A DNA stretch of 64,000 nucleotides from Panaeolus papilionaceus (GCA_015501605.1 JADNRZ010000013.1:682001-746000); one strand, 5' to 3'. Positions 1 to 12,587 are shown, counted from the first letter of the stretch. Notes: generated by a model from the sequence alone, not told the origin. Made by a program: numbers and translations.

Positions 1-2859
1 GGGGGTGATATCAAGGGGTTTCGCTCGACCTCTACTGTTGGTGTTCCAAGAGGATGAACAGCATGAGGATACTCTCTGGGAAACGTAAAAGTGACACGCA
101 AAAACACGGATGATGTCTCGCCCCATGGCCCATGTAATCCAAGTGTGCATGTCCTCTTCTTGCTCAAGTCATGCTGGAATTGAATTCCAAAAATCAGCTC
201 CAAAACCAAAACCCGCAAAACAAAAAGAAACAAACCTTCTCCAACTTAATTTTCGATCCCGATAACTTCGTCAACACACTCGTAATCTCATCCTGCAACG
301 ACTGTCCCGTCGTACCCTCCCCAACCGCTCGTTCACTCCCCTCCCCACCACCCATCCCACCCCTACTAAAACTCCCACTTCTCGTCCTATCATTCCCATC
401 CGGGCCCATACTCATATCACCCCTCGTCCTACTCGCTCCCCTCGATATCGACCCCAATCTTGACGGCGCCCCGCTCCCTGTCCGACTCCCACTATCCCCG
501 TTCCCTGAGCTGCTCCCCCTTTTACTCCCCACACGCACACTCGCAAGCCACGCCAGCTGATCAACTTGTACCACACTCTTGGGCCCTTGCCCGCCTTTAC
601 TCATCGTCCCACCCGTGGACCTGCTAACATTAAGCGGCATGTTGATAGCTACTGATTTGGTGCTCGTTAATGTAGGCGTCGCTTCTGCTTCGTTCCTTGT
701 GGTGGTGTCGTTGTCATCTTGTGTAGAGGTGTGTTTCGATGGGGGTGAAGGTACGCGATCGGGGGTGTTGATGTGCGGATGCGAGATACCTGTGCCTCGA
801 GATGGGACTGGGGCGCGTACTTCGGCGAGAATGGAACGGTTGTGGATGGGCGCTGAGATGGTGGGTAGGAGTTGTGCGTCTACCTCCGGTGGGTTTACGA
901 ACGAGTCTAAGTTTTCGAGTTCCATGCGGGTGAGCTTGGATCGTCCTCTGACGACTTCTGGAGTATGGCCGACTTTCTGAAAAGTAGAAAATCTATTGTG
1001 ATACAAGATTAAAACGGACTTTGGAAAATACTAACCTGCATGACATCTGCGTCTATAGGCCAAAGCCGTAGAGTACGGTCTTTGGACCATGTTATAAGTT
1101 GGAAATCCCCTGTAAAACATCATGAGCACCAATCTCGCATCATAAGAACAGAGGTCATCCTACCATTCGTCCCCTTCCTCCACACAAATTCTTTAACAAC
1201 ATCCGTATGCCCCTCAAACGTCTCAACTAACTTCATACCCGATCCATTCCCCTCACCCTCATTCACCCGACTCGTCCTGGCATACATCTCCAATGTCGTC
1301 TCGCCTCGCTGCGGCAAACACAACACACCCTCCCCAAACGGCAGATTCCTCGCTCTCCACACGGGGTACGTCGTCTGGATAGACCCCACAGGTTCATGCT
1401 CTGGCCCTGTCTGGTTGATATCCCATGCTTTGATTGTCTTGTCTAGCGAACATGTAACGATCATGTTGCGTGAGGATTGAGACCAGTCGATGCCGTAGAT
1501 TTTGGACGAGTGGGCTTGGATGCGGGTTACCGGAAGGGATCCTTTCTGTTTGGTTTGTTAGTATGAGTAAGTGTTGATGGAGATGGTAGTACTGACTCTA
1601 CGGTCCCAGATTAAGACTTCCTTCGAGTGAGACGAAGCTAACAGGTTCCCATCTTGTCTGTTCCACTTGACTTGTGTTCCGCCAGCATTGAATGCAGAAA
1701 GACCTGAAAAGTTATATGTCAGAAGATGTACACGCCTCAAGCGTAGATTGCTTCACCAAATATTGGTTTACGAGGTTCCCTTATATCCCAGGCCCATAAC
1801 CATGAGTCGATACCAGTACTGACCACCACATCACATTCAGTTGTATGCCAGTTTATATCGGTAATAGCACGATAGTGCGATCGTAAGATATGCTCTATTG
1901 ATGTTTTGCCTCCTAACCGGAGGTTCCATATAAGACTTTACACATAGGTTAGTTATGTGAGATCACGGCTTCAGTAAACATACGACACATACAGTTTTTC
2001 GCTGGAGGTCGAGACAATATATTGGGCATGCGATGGGTGGGGATTCCATTGCACGTCTGCAACATCCCATGTCCCGCCCTGCGGTAGAAAACGCGGTATC
2101 CGTAGAGGCGACTCCAAGTCAATAATGAAGAGTCCACGTCGCCTATCATAAATCCATGTCAGTATCCACTCCTTTCCAATTCAAACTACAACTCCAACGA
2201 CATACGCTGCGAGCACAATATCTCTCGACGCAGGACTAATACTCATCTAAGTAAAAGTTGATGCACAAAATAATGTTATTCAGAATAAGAATACGTACAT
2301 TCCCCACAGCATCACCAACAAGATCCTTCACGTTAATCTCCCAACTCGAACGAAACGCCCTGCCCTCCTCTGGCGACTCCGGTAATCCCATATTCTCTGG
2401 ACTCGTCACCATCATCGACGACGAGCCCAGCACCTGCACCTCCGGGCTCTGACTCGCATGGTGACTTCCAGACTGAGACTCCTCCCCCCGATAATCAGCA
2501 ACACGCGACCTGCGGGACCTAAACGACTTCTCCCCACTCGACGGCGCAAACGATGACCGTCTCGTCTTCATCACGCTCCCCATACCCGATATCCCGCCCC
2601 ATTCGCTAGGAGAAAGCACGAAATTCGACCCCGGCCCTATGTTAGGCAACACACTCGCGTCTTCATCGCGGTGAACGTGTCTCGAAGAGCTCGGGTTGGT
2701 ACCGTGAATGGACCGGCGTTTGGATACTGTGGTTGGGCTGGTGTTGGTTGATGTTATACCTGACGATGAGGGCCCTGCGCCTTCGTTGGGTAGTGATAGT
2801 GTCCATGATGGCCTTCTGTGTGGTGGATGGCCCTTGTCTGGCGTGTTATTATGGGACAT
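1..2859 (-). CDS. WDR59: WDR59/Mtc5-like SEA (GATOR2) complex WD40-RWD protein, 3' end outside window
   Basis: WDR59 proteins are scaffold subunits of the vacuolar SEA/GATOR2 complex, which controls TORC1 in response to amino acids. The start at 2859 opens a Ser-rich disordered exon of about 187 codons (2859-2299) ending in SWEINVKDLVGDAVGN. It is followed by short exons giving WD40 blades: 'RRGLFIIDLESPLRIPRF', 'GTWDVADVQWNPHPSHAQYI', and around 1440-1400 'SLDKTIKAWDI'. Introns include about 2298-2247, 2205-2150 and 1740-1690. The coding exon at 1006-236 carries a long Ser/Gly-rich linker. After an intron (about 235-174) the last exon, 173-1, reads 'HGPWGETSSVFLRVTFTFP', a typical RWD-domain start, and runs off the window. 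The C-terminal RING region is therefore not seen. Identification rests on WD40 order, the linker and the RWD domain. Exact exon ends are by eye. Confidence 0.88.
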
Positions 2860-5577
2860 TATATGTTGACGATGGGAGATGCGGCATAAGGCCCAGGGCG
2901 CTTTGGCCGGGACCGCGAGAAAGTCGAGCGGCCGATTTGGGCGTGCACGTGCATACGCGTCGTGATTTGATGTCCTGGATAGGGGCTCGACGCGTCTGTG
3001 TTTGCCAGTGCGTTTAAGGATATAGGGGTGGTCACAGACGGTGGAGTGGGTAATTCGCCTATCAAAATTTTAGCATTAGTGCAACTTGTCTCTTAGGAAA
3101 GGCGCTGTTAAGCGCTTTTTTGCGCCGCTTAGAGTGCACTGAATACAAATCTCACACTGACGGGAAAACATCTTGGAGCCCGCCGCATTATTTTCATCCT
3201 CAGCATCGGACATGAACAGGACGACGTGTTTACCCATACACGACAGGAGTTCATATTCAATTCAATAACTTTGTTCTTTTTCGAACCTCTGTTCATGCAT
3301 TGACATTAGGGTTTCTGGAAAACATATATCCCAGTATCATCAGTGGCAGGGCTTCTGTGGTGGAAGGGTTATACGACTCCACTTTCATACCGCAGCACAA
3401 GCGTGATAAGGTGCACAAATACCCATGATTTCTGACCGGTACCAGTATGCGTTAGCCTACGCAATTGAACGGTATCAGTACGAGGCAACTAGTTGAGAGT
3501 AAAGAAGACCCTAGAAGGTCCTCCGTTAGCTACCCGAGTCGAAACGAGGAACTCCCTGCGTTCTTGTCTTATTATAGAGAATAGCTTCTGGTTACCGCAA
3601 GCCGTTGAGTCATTTAAACCGTTGAATATATTTGGACCCTTCTCGCCACCACCTACACGTAAGGGTAACATCACAAGCAAGGTTCCCGAAGCAAACCGTC
3701 GCACTTCGTAGGGTTTCCTACTCTTTTCAGAGCTCCCTTTCAGTATTCGAAACGTTGCCCAAAATTTCTTGTGCTTTGTACATGGAATTCTGATAACTGT
3801 TCATTCCACCGAAACTCTCGTAATTGGGCCATGTGTTGGTCAGCAGACACTTGGGCAATTCAACGCATGAAGGAATAGTTAATTGCGCTTCACGCTGCAT
3901 AGAAACCACCTGGTATCGCTTCAGGTGCAATAAGATTCAAGGTACTTATTCAATGTGTTGAATTATTCTCCGTTCGCTACAACCACGCTTCAGACTAGAA
4001 GCTCCCGCCACATATCGAGCCACAACGTTATAATTTATTGAGCTCAGGAACTTTCGAATCTGCTGAGATGGTCCCAGATATTGGACCCCAGATATCAAGC
4101 TCAAGCACCAAGCACGATGCATGTGGCTTTCCGACAAGACTTGGGTTTGGACGTTTTGAATGCTTCAACTTGGCAACTTGGATGATTCCCTTGGAAGTGT
4201 CGTGACAATGCGTCGGATATTGTGATTAGATATACATATGCATACGCTTGTTTTCAGGACGAGTAGAGTAACCATCGAGTATAGCCCTCTAATCGTGTCT
4301 TAAAAAAGCTCGAATGGATCGTCAGCGAGTGGCATATTCTGATGATCGAGACGGATGAAACGGACTCGATGGCACCGATGAGAATAGTCACCCAAATGTC
4401 TGCTGTAACTTGTCAGTTTGCGTATCATTCTGTATTTTCATATAGGGGTACATTCCGAGTAGGACTACAAACAAATATACATTCTAAGTCGAAGAATACG
4501 CTGCTCCGGTCAACATCACAAGACCTTCGAAACGCGCAACCTATCTCACTTCGAAATCCGAAGCACCGAAAGCAAGCATTCAAGACCATTTAATTGATAC
4601 ATATCCTTCCGGGATGTATTTTTGTCGACTGGAAAGGGTGGTACTGATGACCAGGCATAACACACTGCAGTGCATGATGAATGTCAGCCCTCTCAGCAGA
4701 TGCCGTTGATCGTTTCGTATGGGATTAGAATTTAATTTAGTTTCGCTTCAAGATAATTATCCCTTATTGCTAGTCAGGATTGAGCAAACCTGAGGGGCAC
4801 CCCACCTTAAGGGTCCAATAATTCACAGCCATTCGCCCCAAAAGATCCACCATTTAAAGCGTCGGGTTGACCCTGAGGCCATCATCCTGGACATTAGCAA
4901 TCAGGACAAGATAAGACCCATACAGCATTCCCACCTGAACCCATGATGTAGGAATATCAGGAAACCAGAGGAAACCAAGTTGAATCTCAAGAATTATCCT
5001 AGCGACGGTTTTTTCAAAACTTCAGTTAAATCAGACAAATTCCACTTTGAAAACCTGTTTAAATTTTATATGATTTTAATACGGTGTTCCGTTTTAACAA
5101 AGCAAATCGTTTAGTCCGACTGTCCTCCATGATGACGGGAACGGAATTAGCCAAGTTGTCAGAATCTGATGGAGGTGGGAGAGTGGAGAAGATCTCGAGA
5201 TGGATTTGACATTTGTTTTTTTAGGACTGGTTACTGCTATCATTGTCTCTCCTTTCCTTCAAACCACCTTGAACCTTGTCAAACTTCAGTTTACCTCTTG
5301 GTCTTCGTTCATTTCCTCCTCATTCTCCCGTTATAATTCATTTTATTATCGGGAAATTCTAAATAATATTCAATCAACAGTCTGACCGTCGGTCTTCTTC
5401 TTATTTACTCCTCTCCGAAGCGGCTTCGGCCAGGCTTACTCACTCGATCTATTTACCGAACTTTAGTACTTGACCGTCTCAAGTTTCGTGTTCATAGTAA
5501 CACACCTATATCGACGACTTGGAACCATTAGGAACCCACACGATCCCAAAAACACCCTCATCTAATCAGCAGTAACA
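2860..5577. other. Intergenic, no convincing gene
   Basis: This stretch separates WDR59 from the G-alpha gene. The first 100-200 bases should hold the WDR59 promoter, including a TGCACGTGCA palindrome at 2944-2953. Three successive minus-strand ORFs of 60-71 codons (4137-3946, 3930-3727, 3704-3489) look mildly coding-like but do not join into a gene I recognise. A plus ORF at 4342-4593 is also unremarkable. From about 5200 the sequence becomes pyrimidine-rich, as expected for the promoter and 5' leader of the downstream gene. Confidence 0.6.
2944..2953. promoter_or_regulatory. E-box palindrome TGCACGTGCA upstream of WDR59
   Basis: This is a perfect 10-bp palindrome containing CACGTG, the core bound by bHLH factors of the Pho4/Cbf1 type. 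It lies about 85 bp upstream of the WDR59 start codon. A 12-bp version of the same palindrome lies in the divergent promoter at 53948-53959. Function is inferred from position only. Confidence 0.35.
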
Positions 5578-7500
5578 ATGGGCGCATGTGTATCAGCTCC
5601 AGCAGGTGTTGATGTCTCAGAACAAGATAAACAGCTTCACAGGCAAGCGGAGAAGGAGTTGAAGGAAGTGCGTAACCCAGAACCATCTTTCAGAATTTCA
5701 TGTAAAATTTAACCGTCCTTGAAATCATAGGCAAAGGCTAAGCTGGCCGCCCAGGTCAAGGTTAGCTTTTACATTTTACATTTGTTTTGCACCGAGCAGA
5801 GTTTGACTCTGTCGGCGACAACCAGGTCTTGCTTTTGGGTTCAGGAGATTCGGGAAAGTCAACCATTCTCAAGGTGAGTTGCGCTCTATCACCCCCTCGG
5901 AGTTGTCTCAGGAGTACAAGGTCGATGGTTACTCAAATTTCGTTATGTTATTATAGCAAATGCGGTTGATCCACAAAGTGCCATTTACCCCTTCGGAAAT
6001 TGAACATTATCGTCAATTGGTTTTTGATAATCTAACAAGAGGCATGCGCTATGTGCTGGACGCAATGGAGGACATGGAGCTCAAGGTTCAGGAGGAAAAT
6101 GTGCCTCATATCGACCTAATCGACAACGCCAGGGACATCAGAGATGCCGAACCTTTCCCCATGCAGTATTACGACCCTCTCAAATCACTGTGGAACGACC
6201 CTAGCATTCAGAAGGCTTGCGAACGAGGCAATGAAGCCGCCCTGCCTGAGAAGTAAGCCTTTATTTTTGTCCAGAGGCTATGTGCTTTTGCGACTTTGTG
6301 ATGGGCGCATTGCTGATGACACATTGTGCATGTGCAGCTTGCAATACTTCTTCTCCGACATCGACCGGTTATTCTCACCTTCGTATCAGCCAACAGAACA
6401 GGACATCATCAGATGTCGAGCGAGAACGATAGGTATCACAGAGACGACTTTTACCCTGCGTGATCATGAGATGTTGATGGTGGATGTCGGTGGTCAGAAG
6501 AGCGAGAGACGGAAGTGGATTCATTGCTTCCAGGATGTAACCAGTATCTTGTTCTTGGTTAGTTTGAGTGGTTATGATCAGTGTCTAGTGGAAGATAAGG
6601 ACGCGGTGAGTTCATTTCCTCTTTCTGCTCTCAATTCAATATAATTCTAATACTTTGACATCAGAACCAAATGCAAGATGCCATGACTATTTGGGATTCA
6701 ATATGCCATTCACAGTGGTTCAAGCAAACCTCTATTGTAAGGACCCGCAGCCGATCTACGTGTTAACTGGATTCTCATCATCATTCCTTCCTCCAGATTC
6801 TTTTCCTCAACAAGAACGATTTGTTTGAGAGAAAAGTCCCCACCTCGGATATCAAGACTTTCTTCCCAGTAAGCGATTATTTCTATTATTGGACTCTATC
6901 ACTGTTCCCGCCCATCATCCCCTGGAGACTACTTTTATATATATCTCCAATCATTACTAATTTATTCAATAATAGGATTACGAGGGTGAACCAGGTGATG
7001 TGAAGGCTGGACGGGAATACTTTAAGCGCAGGTTCGGAAGATTAGCACAGAAGGCTGGACGGTCAAAAGAACGAGAAATCTACATTCAGTGCGTTAACCT
7101 CACACTTTGAGCCTTTTTCTCAGCCTCATGGGATACCCGCTTTCAAGCTTTACGACGGCCACCGATACGGCCATGCTGCGAGTCGTAATGGCCGCCGTTG
7201 AAGGTATGACTGTTCGCTACTCTACTGATCGCTTACACTGTCTAACGTTACTTTCATCTTTTTCCCCTCAGAGTGAGTACAATTCCTCCCGGTATTTTTC
7301 CATTTACTTTCCATTTTCAATGGCTTCTCGGGGATGAAATCATTCACGTTGCGCTTTTCATTTTTGACGTTGACTTTCTGGGGTCTTCGTCTTCCCCTCT
7401 AATCTGGCATTGAACTGTTGAGGAACGCCACGCTTATGACCTTCCATCTACTTCTAGTATCGTGCTACGATCCAATCTCGCAGTAGCGGCGTTGATCTAG
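5578..7500 (+). CDS. gpa: Heterotrimeric G-protein alpha subunit (11 exons, including a proposed 1-nt exon)
   Basis: GTP-binding alpha subunit coupling seven-helix receptors to effectors at the plasma membrane. Exons: 5578-5667, 5731-5760, 5826-5873, 5957-6252, 6338-6605, 6665-6736, 6797-6868, 6976-7088, 7148-7203, 7272, 7458-7500. They sum to 1089 nt, giving 362 aa, the usual G-alpha size. The N-terminus MGACVS fits myristoylation at Gly2 and palmitoylation at Cys4. Seen in order: P-loop GSGDSGKST (the usual Glu is Asp), switch [11 protein letters not shown] (catalytic Arg kept, second Thr is Ile), switch [18 protein letters not shown], and TTATDT. The C-terminus only reads as a G-alpha tail ([16 protein letters not shown]) if base 7272 is an exon. 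There is no Cys at position -4. Without the micro-exon the frame would end at VEE or shift. Family assignment is certain; the last exons need cDNA. Confidence 0.93.
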
Positions 7501-10500
7501 GCAGACTTAGTTGCTGCTAGTCTTGCCGATTTCTTATACCTTTTTATTATTATTTCTGCTTCATGATACAACTCGGGCTTGTCCTACTATTGCTTCTATC
7601 TTACTACTTAGCATTTTCTTGGGACCTTGTTTCTCTCTCTTTTTGATTTCCTCTTGCCTTCGACTCTTGTTTTCCACCTCATTTTTTTATGATCTCTGTT
7701 TGTGGTTTTGTTGAACAAACGCTCATCGGACATCTCCTCTTTTTTTCTATCTCTCTCTCCCTATTTGCGCGCAATCCGAAATCAAACCTTCAAAACCTCC
7801 ATCTCCGACCTGGACAAACAATACTTGTGCACAAAAATTATGAAATTAATCTGGACGTGGAAATGAAACCCAAACGAACCGAAAAATGCACGCGTCCGCG
7901 AATCCCGTCATTTCATCCACCCCATATGGGATCCCGAACGAACGCCATCAACTGACCCCTGTCATCCATTCCGACGCCGCATCCGCCCATCCTTCACCTA
8001 CCTACACCCACCCTTTCAACAACCGCTACTACGACGCACTACCGCTGGACCCCGGTACTTGACACCGACATCGCTTGGCCACACTGAATGAAAATTAAAT
8101 CATCCTGTCAACGTCCACCACAACGCGTCGCATGGCATGACATTCACCTCCCATCAATCAACTTTTCATCATCGCTTTTTTTCGTGGTTTTTTTTTACTC
8201 ACTTCCCCATTGTGATGCCCACCACTGCTCTATTTTTAACGCCGAAAAACGCACACTCTCCCTCCCTCTGACATCTCTCCAACTCGCGATGTCATTCTCT
8301 GGATATTCAATTGGCGATCCTTGCAATTGTGTACATTGTGTATAACGCACACCCCCCGATCTGCGTACTCAACCATGCTCTTCCTCCCCTGGCCTGGTTC
8401 TGATGGGATTCCTCCCAACCGGCGGGCATCCTCCGATGACTCGCCACACCTCGGCCATGGATCATCGTGATCTCGTTTCTCGGTCGTTCCTGTCTTGGCG
8501 CTCGTTGTGATGCGGCGTCAATTTCTTCCCGACGTTATTCTGTTTGGATGCGTTTTTCCTGGGTTCTTGAATCCTTTGCATAATATCGGAAATGTATGAC
8601 TGGTTTGGGTTGGATTCACAGTGCGATTGTTAGTCGGAATGTGAGTGTTTGATTATTTATATTGTTCGAGTGACCGTATTATGCTACTTTTTTTTCTGAT
8701 CTGTGGATGTGCGTCTTTTATTTCGTAGATCCGGACGATCATGCTCTAACGGAGGAAAAGCGATCTATGAGGAGATCTTCATCGCCACGACAGGCTTGGG
8801 ACGGTGCGTGTGTGGAGGTGAAGATGAAGATATACGACCTGGACGTTTATTCGAGGAGTGGGCAGAGATTCAGATTTAAATCTTCAATCTGAGTCCGCTC
8901 GGGGTTTCTCGTGGACGAAGGTGCCCGTTCGGCCTACGAGATACACCTGGGTAAAACCCGTGGTTGTTGTCGTCTCGTGGCTCTGGATGAGGTTGGGGGC
9001 TTAATTACTTATTTACCCTACACTGCCCCATCCTGCAACATCAAATTGGCAGTCCGCTGAGTGGATATGCCTCAAGTTAAATGAACAAATGAATGGTTAA
9101 ACAGTTAAACGATGATCCTTTTCTCTTCTCCTTTTCTTGGTTCTGTTTTGAGAAGGACTACTTAATGTAGCGTAGGGCGTTGGTTTTTGCTAATGATATT
9201 AGTGCTTTTACTTATGATTTGTTAAGAATTAACTTATTACCCTTATGCCTTTTTTCCTTTTTGCTTTTGTCTCTTTCTTTTTTGATGCTTACTTACATAC
9301 TTATGCGCCTATGACATTCTGTTTTGGAGGCAGATTTTGGATGGATTTTGTGAATGATTTTCACGAAGGCGTACCACCAGGTTTAGCGCTTAGGGCGTAG
9401 CCCCGAAAGGCTCGGATGACATGCTGCCGGACTACTCCGAATCTTTGTCTCGGCGTTCAACTCTTTCTGATAGTGGTCGTGTGGGTAGTTGCGACGAGCG
9501 TGATATGGACAACGTGCACATACACCCTCACTACGAGCTTAACCTGACATTTACCGTGACAAATGCTGCATGCAGCGCATGTGAATGGTAGATTATCATG
9601 AAATTATATTACACCCCCGGCGCGATTAGAGAGTTAGGTAGAATGAACAAAGCAGTCCAAAGCCTTTGACGATGTTACTTCCGACTTGCGCCCGAGGTCG
9701 GTGAATTTAGTTCCATGATGATGCATGGATTATTTTCAAATGGGCATCGATACAGTCCACCCGATGGATTCAGCAAAAATACGGATGAGTACGAGTTATG
9801 AGCCAAGAGCAGTATGCAGACGTTGGCATAGATGAACTTGGCGAGTGAAGGCCTTGTTAGTACAACCATCCACCCATCGGGGTTGTCCTCTGTTGTCCTT
9901 CGATATTCTTCACATTCTATTGCCAAGCAATCAATTACTTCAGTAGGCTTATCCTGCTTCCTTTCGCTGAAGAAGAAATGGAAGCAATCAATTACATAGT
10001 TTTAGGGGTACCTGTTTAATTGACCATTGAGATTATTTCGAAAGCCATGTTACATTTATGTACCTCAACATACACACTAGTCAGCTAATATTGACGGTCT
10101 GGGCGGTTATTTACGATTCATTTGATACTTTGGATTGCATGCAATGGAAACCTGAGTTCAAACCCAAACCTCCATCCTCCCAGAACCAACGGGTATCAAG
10201 TCCTGAAGCAACGATCCCGGGCTGTTAGTCAACTAGGAGCCGTCAGCCCAGAATTCTTCAGCGTGGTGATGACGAGATATAGGGATGATACGTCTTTCCG
10301 AATTGTGGTCAAGTACCCCGGGTTCTCGATAAGTATTAGTGTCCATTGACGTTTCTGCCATAATGTTGGGGTACTGCTTGTGTAGTCATTATGTACAGAC
10401 GATTGATGGCCCACGACTTATGATGAGGCTAGTCCGGCGCTTCAGAGCGGGTCGCTGATCTTCGTACTACATATGTGGCAACCATATGTATGTATATAGT

Positions 10501-10646
10501 TTCACTAGTGTCGCGACAAATGGCACAGAGAATGTTAACCCACAACCCACCCAAGTCCGAATCACCAAGGTCAACACTTCGTTATATACCGTACACAGTA
10601 TATTGGAATGAAATAAATAAATGTTACTCGTTGTCATCAGCATTAA
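7501..10646. other. Intergenic/3' UTR region, no convincing gene
   Basis: After the G-alpha stop, 7500-7960 is strongly pyrimidine-rich and probably 3' UTR. Three stretches look mildly coding-like: a plus exon-like ORF at 8707-8892 after a good acceptor (TTTCGTAG), a 56-codon plus ORF at 9421-9591, and a minus ORF at 9926-9675. They do not join into a recognisable protein. The rest shows no feature I can support. Confidence 0.55.
9421..9591 (+). CDS. Possible small ORF (56 aa), unrecognised
   Basis: An ATG-initiated frame of 56 codons begins MLPDYSESLSRRSTLSDSG and ends in a Cys-containing tail (CSACEW). The frame stays open upstream to a TAG at about 9395, so it could equally be the last exon of a longer gene. 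Composition is coding-like, with mixed polar residues and few rare patterns, but no family is recognised and no promoter or poly(A) signal is evident. It could be chance. Confidence 0.22.
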   Translation: MLPDYSESLSRRSTLSDSGRVGSCDERDMDNVHIHPHYELNLTFTVTNAACSACEW

Positions 10647-12037
10647 TTAAGAAAACTCCCATCGAAGATACGCATAGTTGGCCAGTGACATGAAACCTTC
10701 CTGGCTTTCCAACGCTTTGTGCATGGTATCGATGAGTGGCGGTTCGCATCGGAACACTGTGATAGAAACAGTAACCTCTTCGAAATCTTTTCCCTTCTCC
10801 TTTAATGCTCGCTCGAGCAACTCCCAAGAGATGCTGTCAAGGAGCGACACAGGAATACCAAGAAGACCGATCGAAACATAAAGCGAGCGACGACGTGGTT
10901 CATTTGCTGGGACGCCGGGCAAACTCCTCACCACATTGCTGATCCATGCGAGCTCACCTTGATCGGTCGGTGTGTTGTGAGATTGTCCACCAAGAACCTG
11001 TTTCACGAAACCGAACAGAGCTACATCCATCAGATTATGGAATCCACTGAGGTTGGCAGAAGAGTCAAGGATTTGTGCGGGATGTGCATTGGATATGGGA
11101 AGTCCTAGAGGGAAGGTAGATGGACATGATGAGCATTGAGCAAGATGAACATGGTTGAACAGAGCATACCTTCTGGAGCCATCAGGGCGATTTGGTTGAG
11201 CGTTCTCGGGTCTAGACAGGAAACGATGTATCTTGTTTCTAATGGTGTTCCAGGCATGAATAGACGCAAAATTTCGACCTTGGATAGATTTAAAAGAGAT
11301 TTTGGGGTTTCCAGTAGACGGACAAGTCCTTTTACCGAGTTCTCATGCCTACCAGCGCGGTTTATGATGAGGGTTTGAGGCTGAGCAGGCTGAGTGGTTT
11401 CTTTTGTAACGCTTGTTAGATCGAAAGATACCATTTCAAGCGTCTCTAATTGGTGGCAGGTGCCAAGCAGCAAATTTACTGGAATGTCCAGAGTGCCGGA
11501 TAGATTGATATCGATAAGATACCTGGGACGTCGTGAGCTCAATGTATCGCGAATAAGTTTCGTCGTGTGGCGGTCCCAATGGTCGAAGGGGATTATGGAA
11601 TGTTGGCCAGGCTCCTCTCGTTTGTGCCATGAAAACTTTCTAAGACACCTGAGACGAGGCAGAATTAGGAACAAGCTGGTGGAATATGGTCCTTTGCCTG
11701 GAAGCCTTTCTACATGTGGTCTCTCTTCGGGTGCAGATACTTCAAAGGCGAACTCACGAACCCAGGGCTTGAAGTCGGTGTTCCTTTCAATAGAAAGCAG
11801 GAATTTTGTTGCGGGGGTGTCCAAACTGAGGTCCACCAGGAAATGTTTTCGGTCCCCGTCTGGTTCTCGTCCCATGAGGTACGTGAACTTCACAGACGAG
11901 AAGAGTTTCTTTTGCATATCTGTTCGTAACCAGCTGGAAGTCTGCGAGCATGCGGATATCGTCAACTTGTCGGAGTTGTCCACGTGGAAGAAAATTTCGC
12001 TGATGAGTTCAGGAGGGATAAGGGTGTTTTGAGCCAT
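10647..12037 (-). CDS. F-box-like protein, 441 aa, two exons
   Basis: Probable substrate adaptor of an SCF ubiquitin ligase. Exon 1 is 12037-11170, exon 2 is 11104-10647, and the single intron has a phase-1 junction at PEG|LPIS. The sum is 1326 nt. The N-terminus 'LIPPELISEIFFHVDNSDKL' with following 'SWLRTDMQKKLFSSV' is a degenerate F-box of the basidiomycete type. The rest is a leucine-rich, irregular-repeat-like region suited to substrate binding. The gene is divergent from CUL4 with about 550 bp between the two starts. A paralogue at 22683-23964 shares the N-terminal block, an intron at the equivalent place and phase, and a C-terminal FEEV motif. The substrate is unknown. Confidence 0.82.
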
Positions 12038-12587
12038 GTTGGATAGTCAATATATGTGTCAAAATAAAATATGGAGGGTTTTAAACAAACAAGCCTGTCG
12101 TTCGTTTACGATTCTGAGTGTGTATCATCCACAAAGGAGTATCACGTTGCTATTCCCTGTTATAGAGACCTCATAATTGGGCCCTTGCGATGGAAGGAAG
12201 GGTAGACATGCATTTTGCGTGGTTTGGCTGATCATTCTTCTGCATACGGGTCCCTTTGTTCCATATCCCATTCTCCTGGCTGGTTGTTCCAGGAAAGTTC
12301 AGAGATCGTCCTTTTCCAAGTCATTTGGTATAAACGTCCAGCATAGCCCGAGACTGGAAGGAAGTATCGTCGTTGAACTGGTTACAGCTTGTAGATACAA
12401 GTAGACAAAGACAAGATGTCTGAACCACTCAATGGGACCGGCGACTGATCGGGCCGCTTGTACCTAAGAATTCACACTGGCGCTCTGGTCAGCTTTTAGG
12501 TCTTCTCCTCCACCGCCCCCTTGCAATCCAAAGTCGGGCACAATTTTCAATATACAGCCTGGAGAGAATTTCTATCAGAATCCAAAG
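12038..12587. promoter_or_regulatory. Divergent promoter between F-box gene and CUL4
   Basis: About 550 bp between two divergent start codons, so it must contain both core promoters. I see no clear TATA box or long repeat. A plus ORF within it (12177-12404) is not coding-like. Confidence 0.5.

Noticed and set aside
2859..3065. Upstream minus ORF that could extend WDR59
   Set aside because: It stops before the WDR59 ATG and has no splice link; the start at 2859 is simpler.
7272..7276. G-alpha ending at the TGA just after 7272 (VEE*)
   Set aside because: It would remove the alpha5 tail; a better C-terminus exists downstream with consistent splice sites. Kept only as a possible isoform.
11394..12032. 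212-codon plus-strand ORF
   Set aside because: Antisense shadow of the F-box gene exon 12037-11170, which has F-box motifs.
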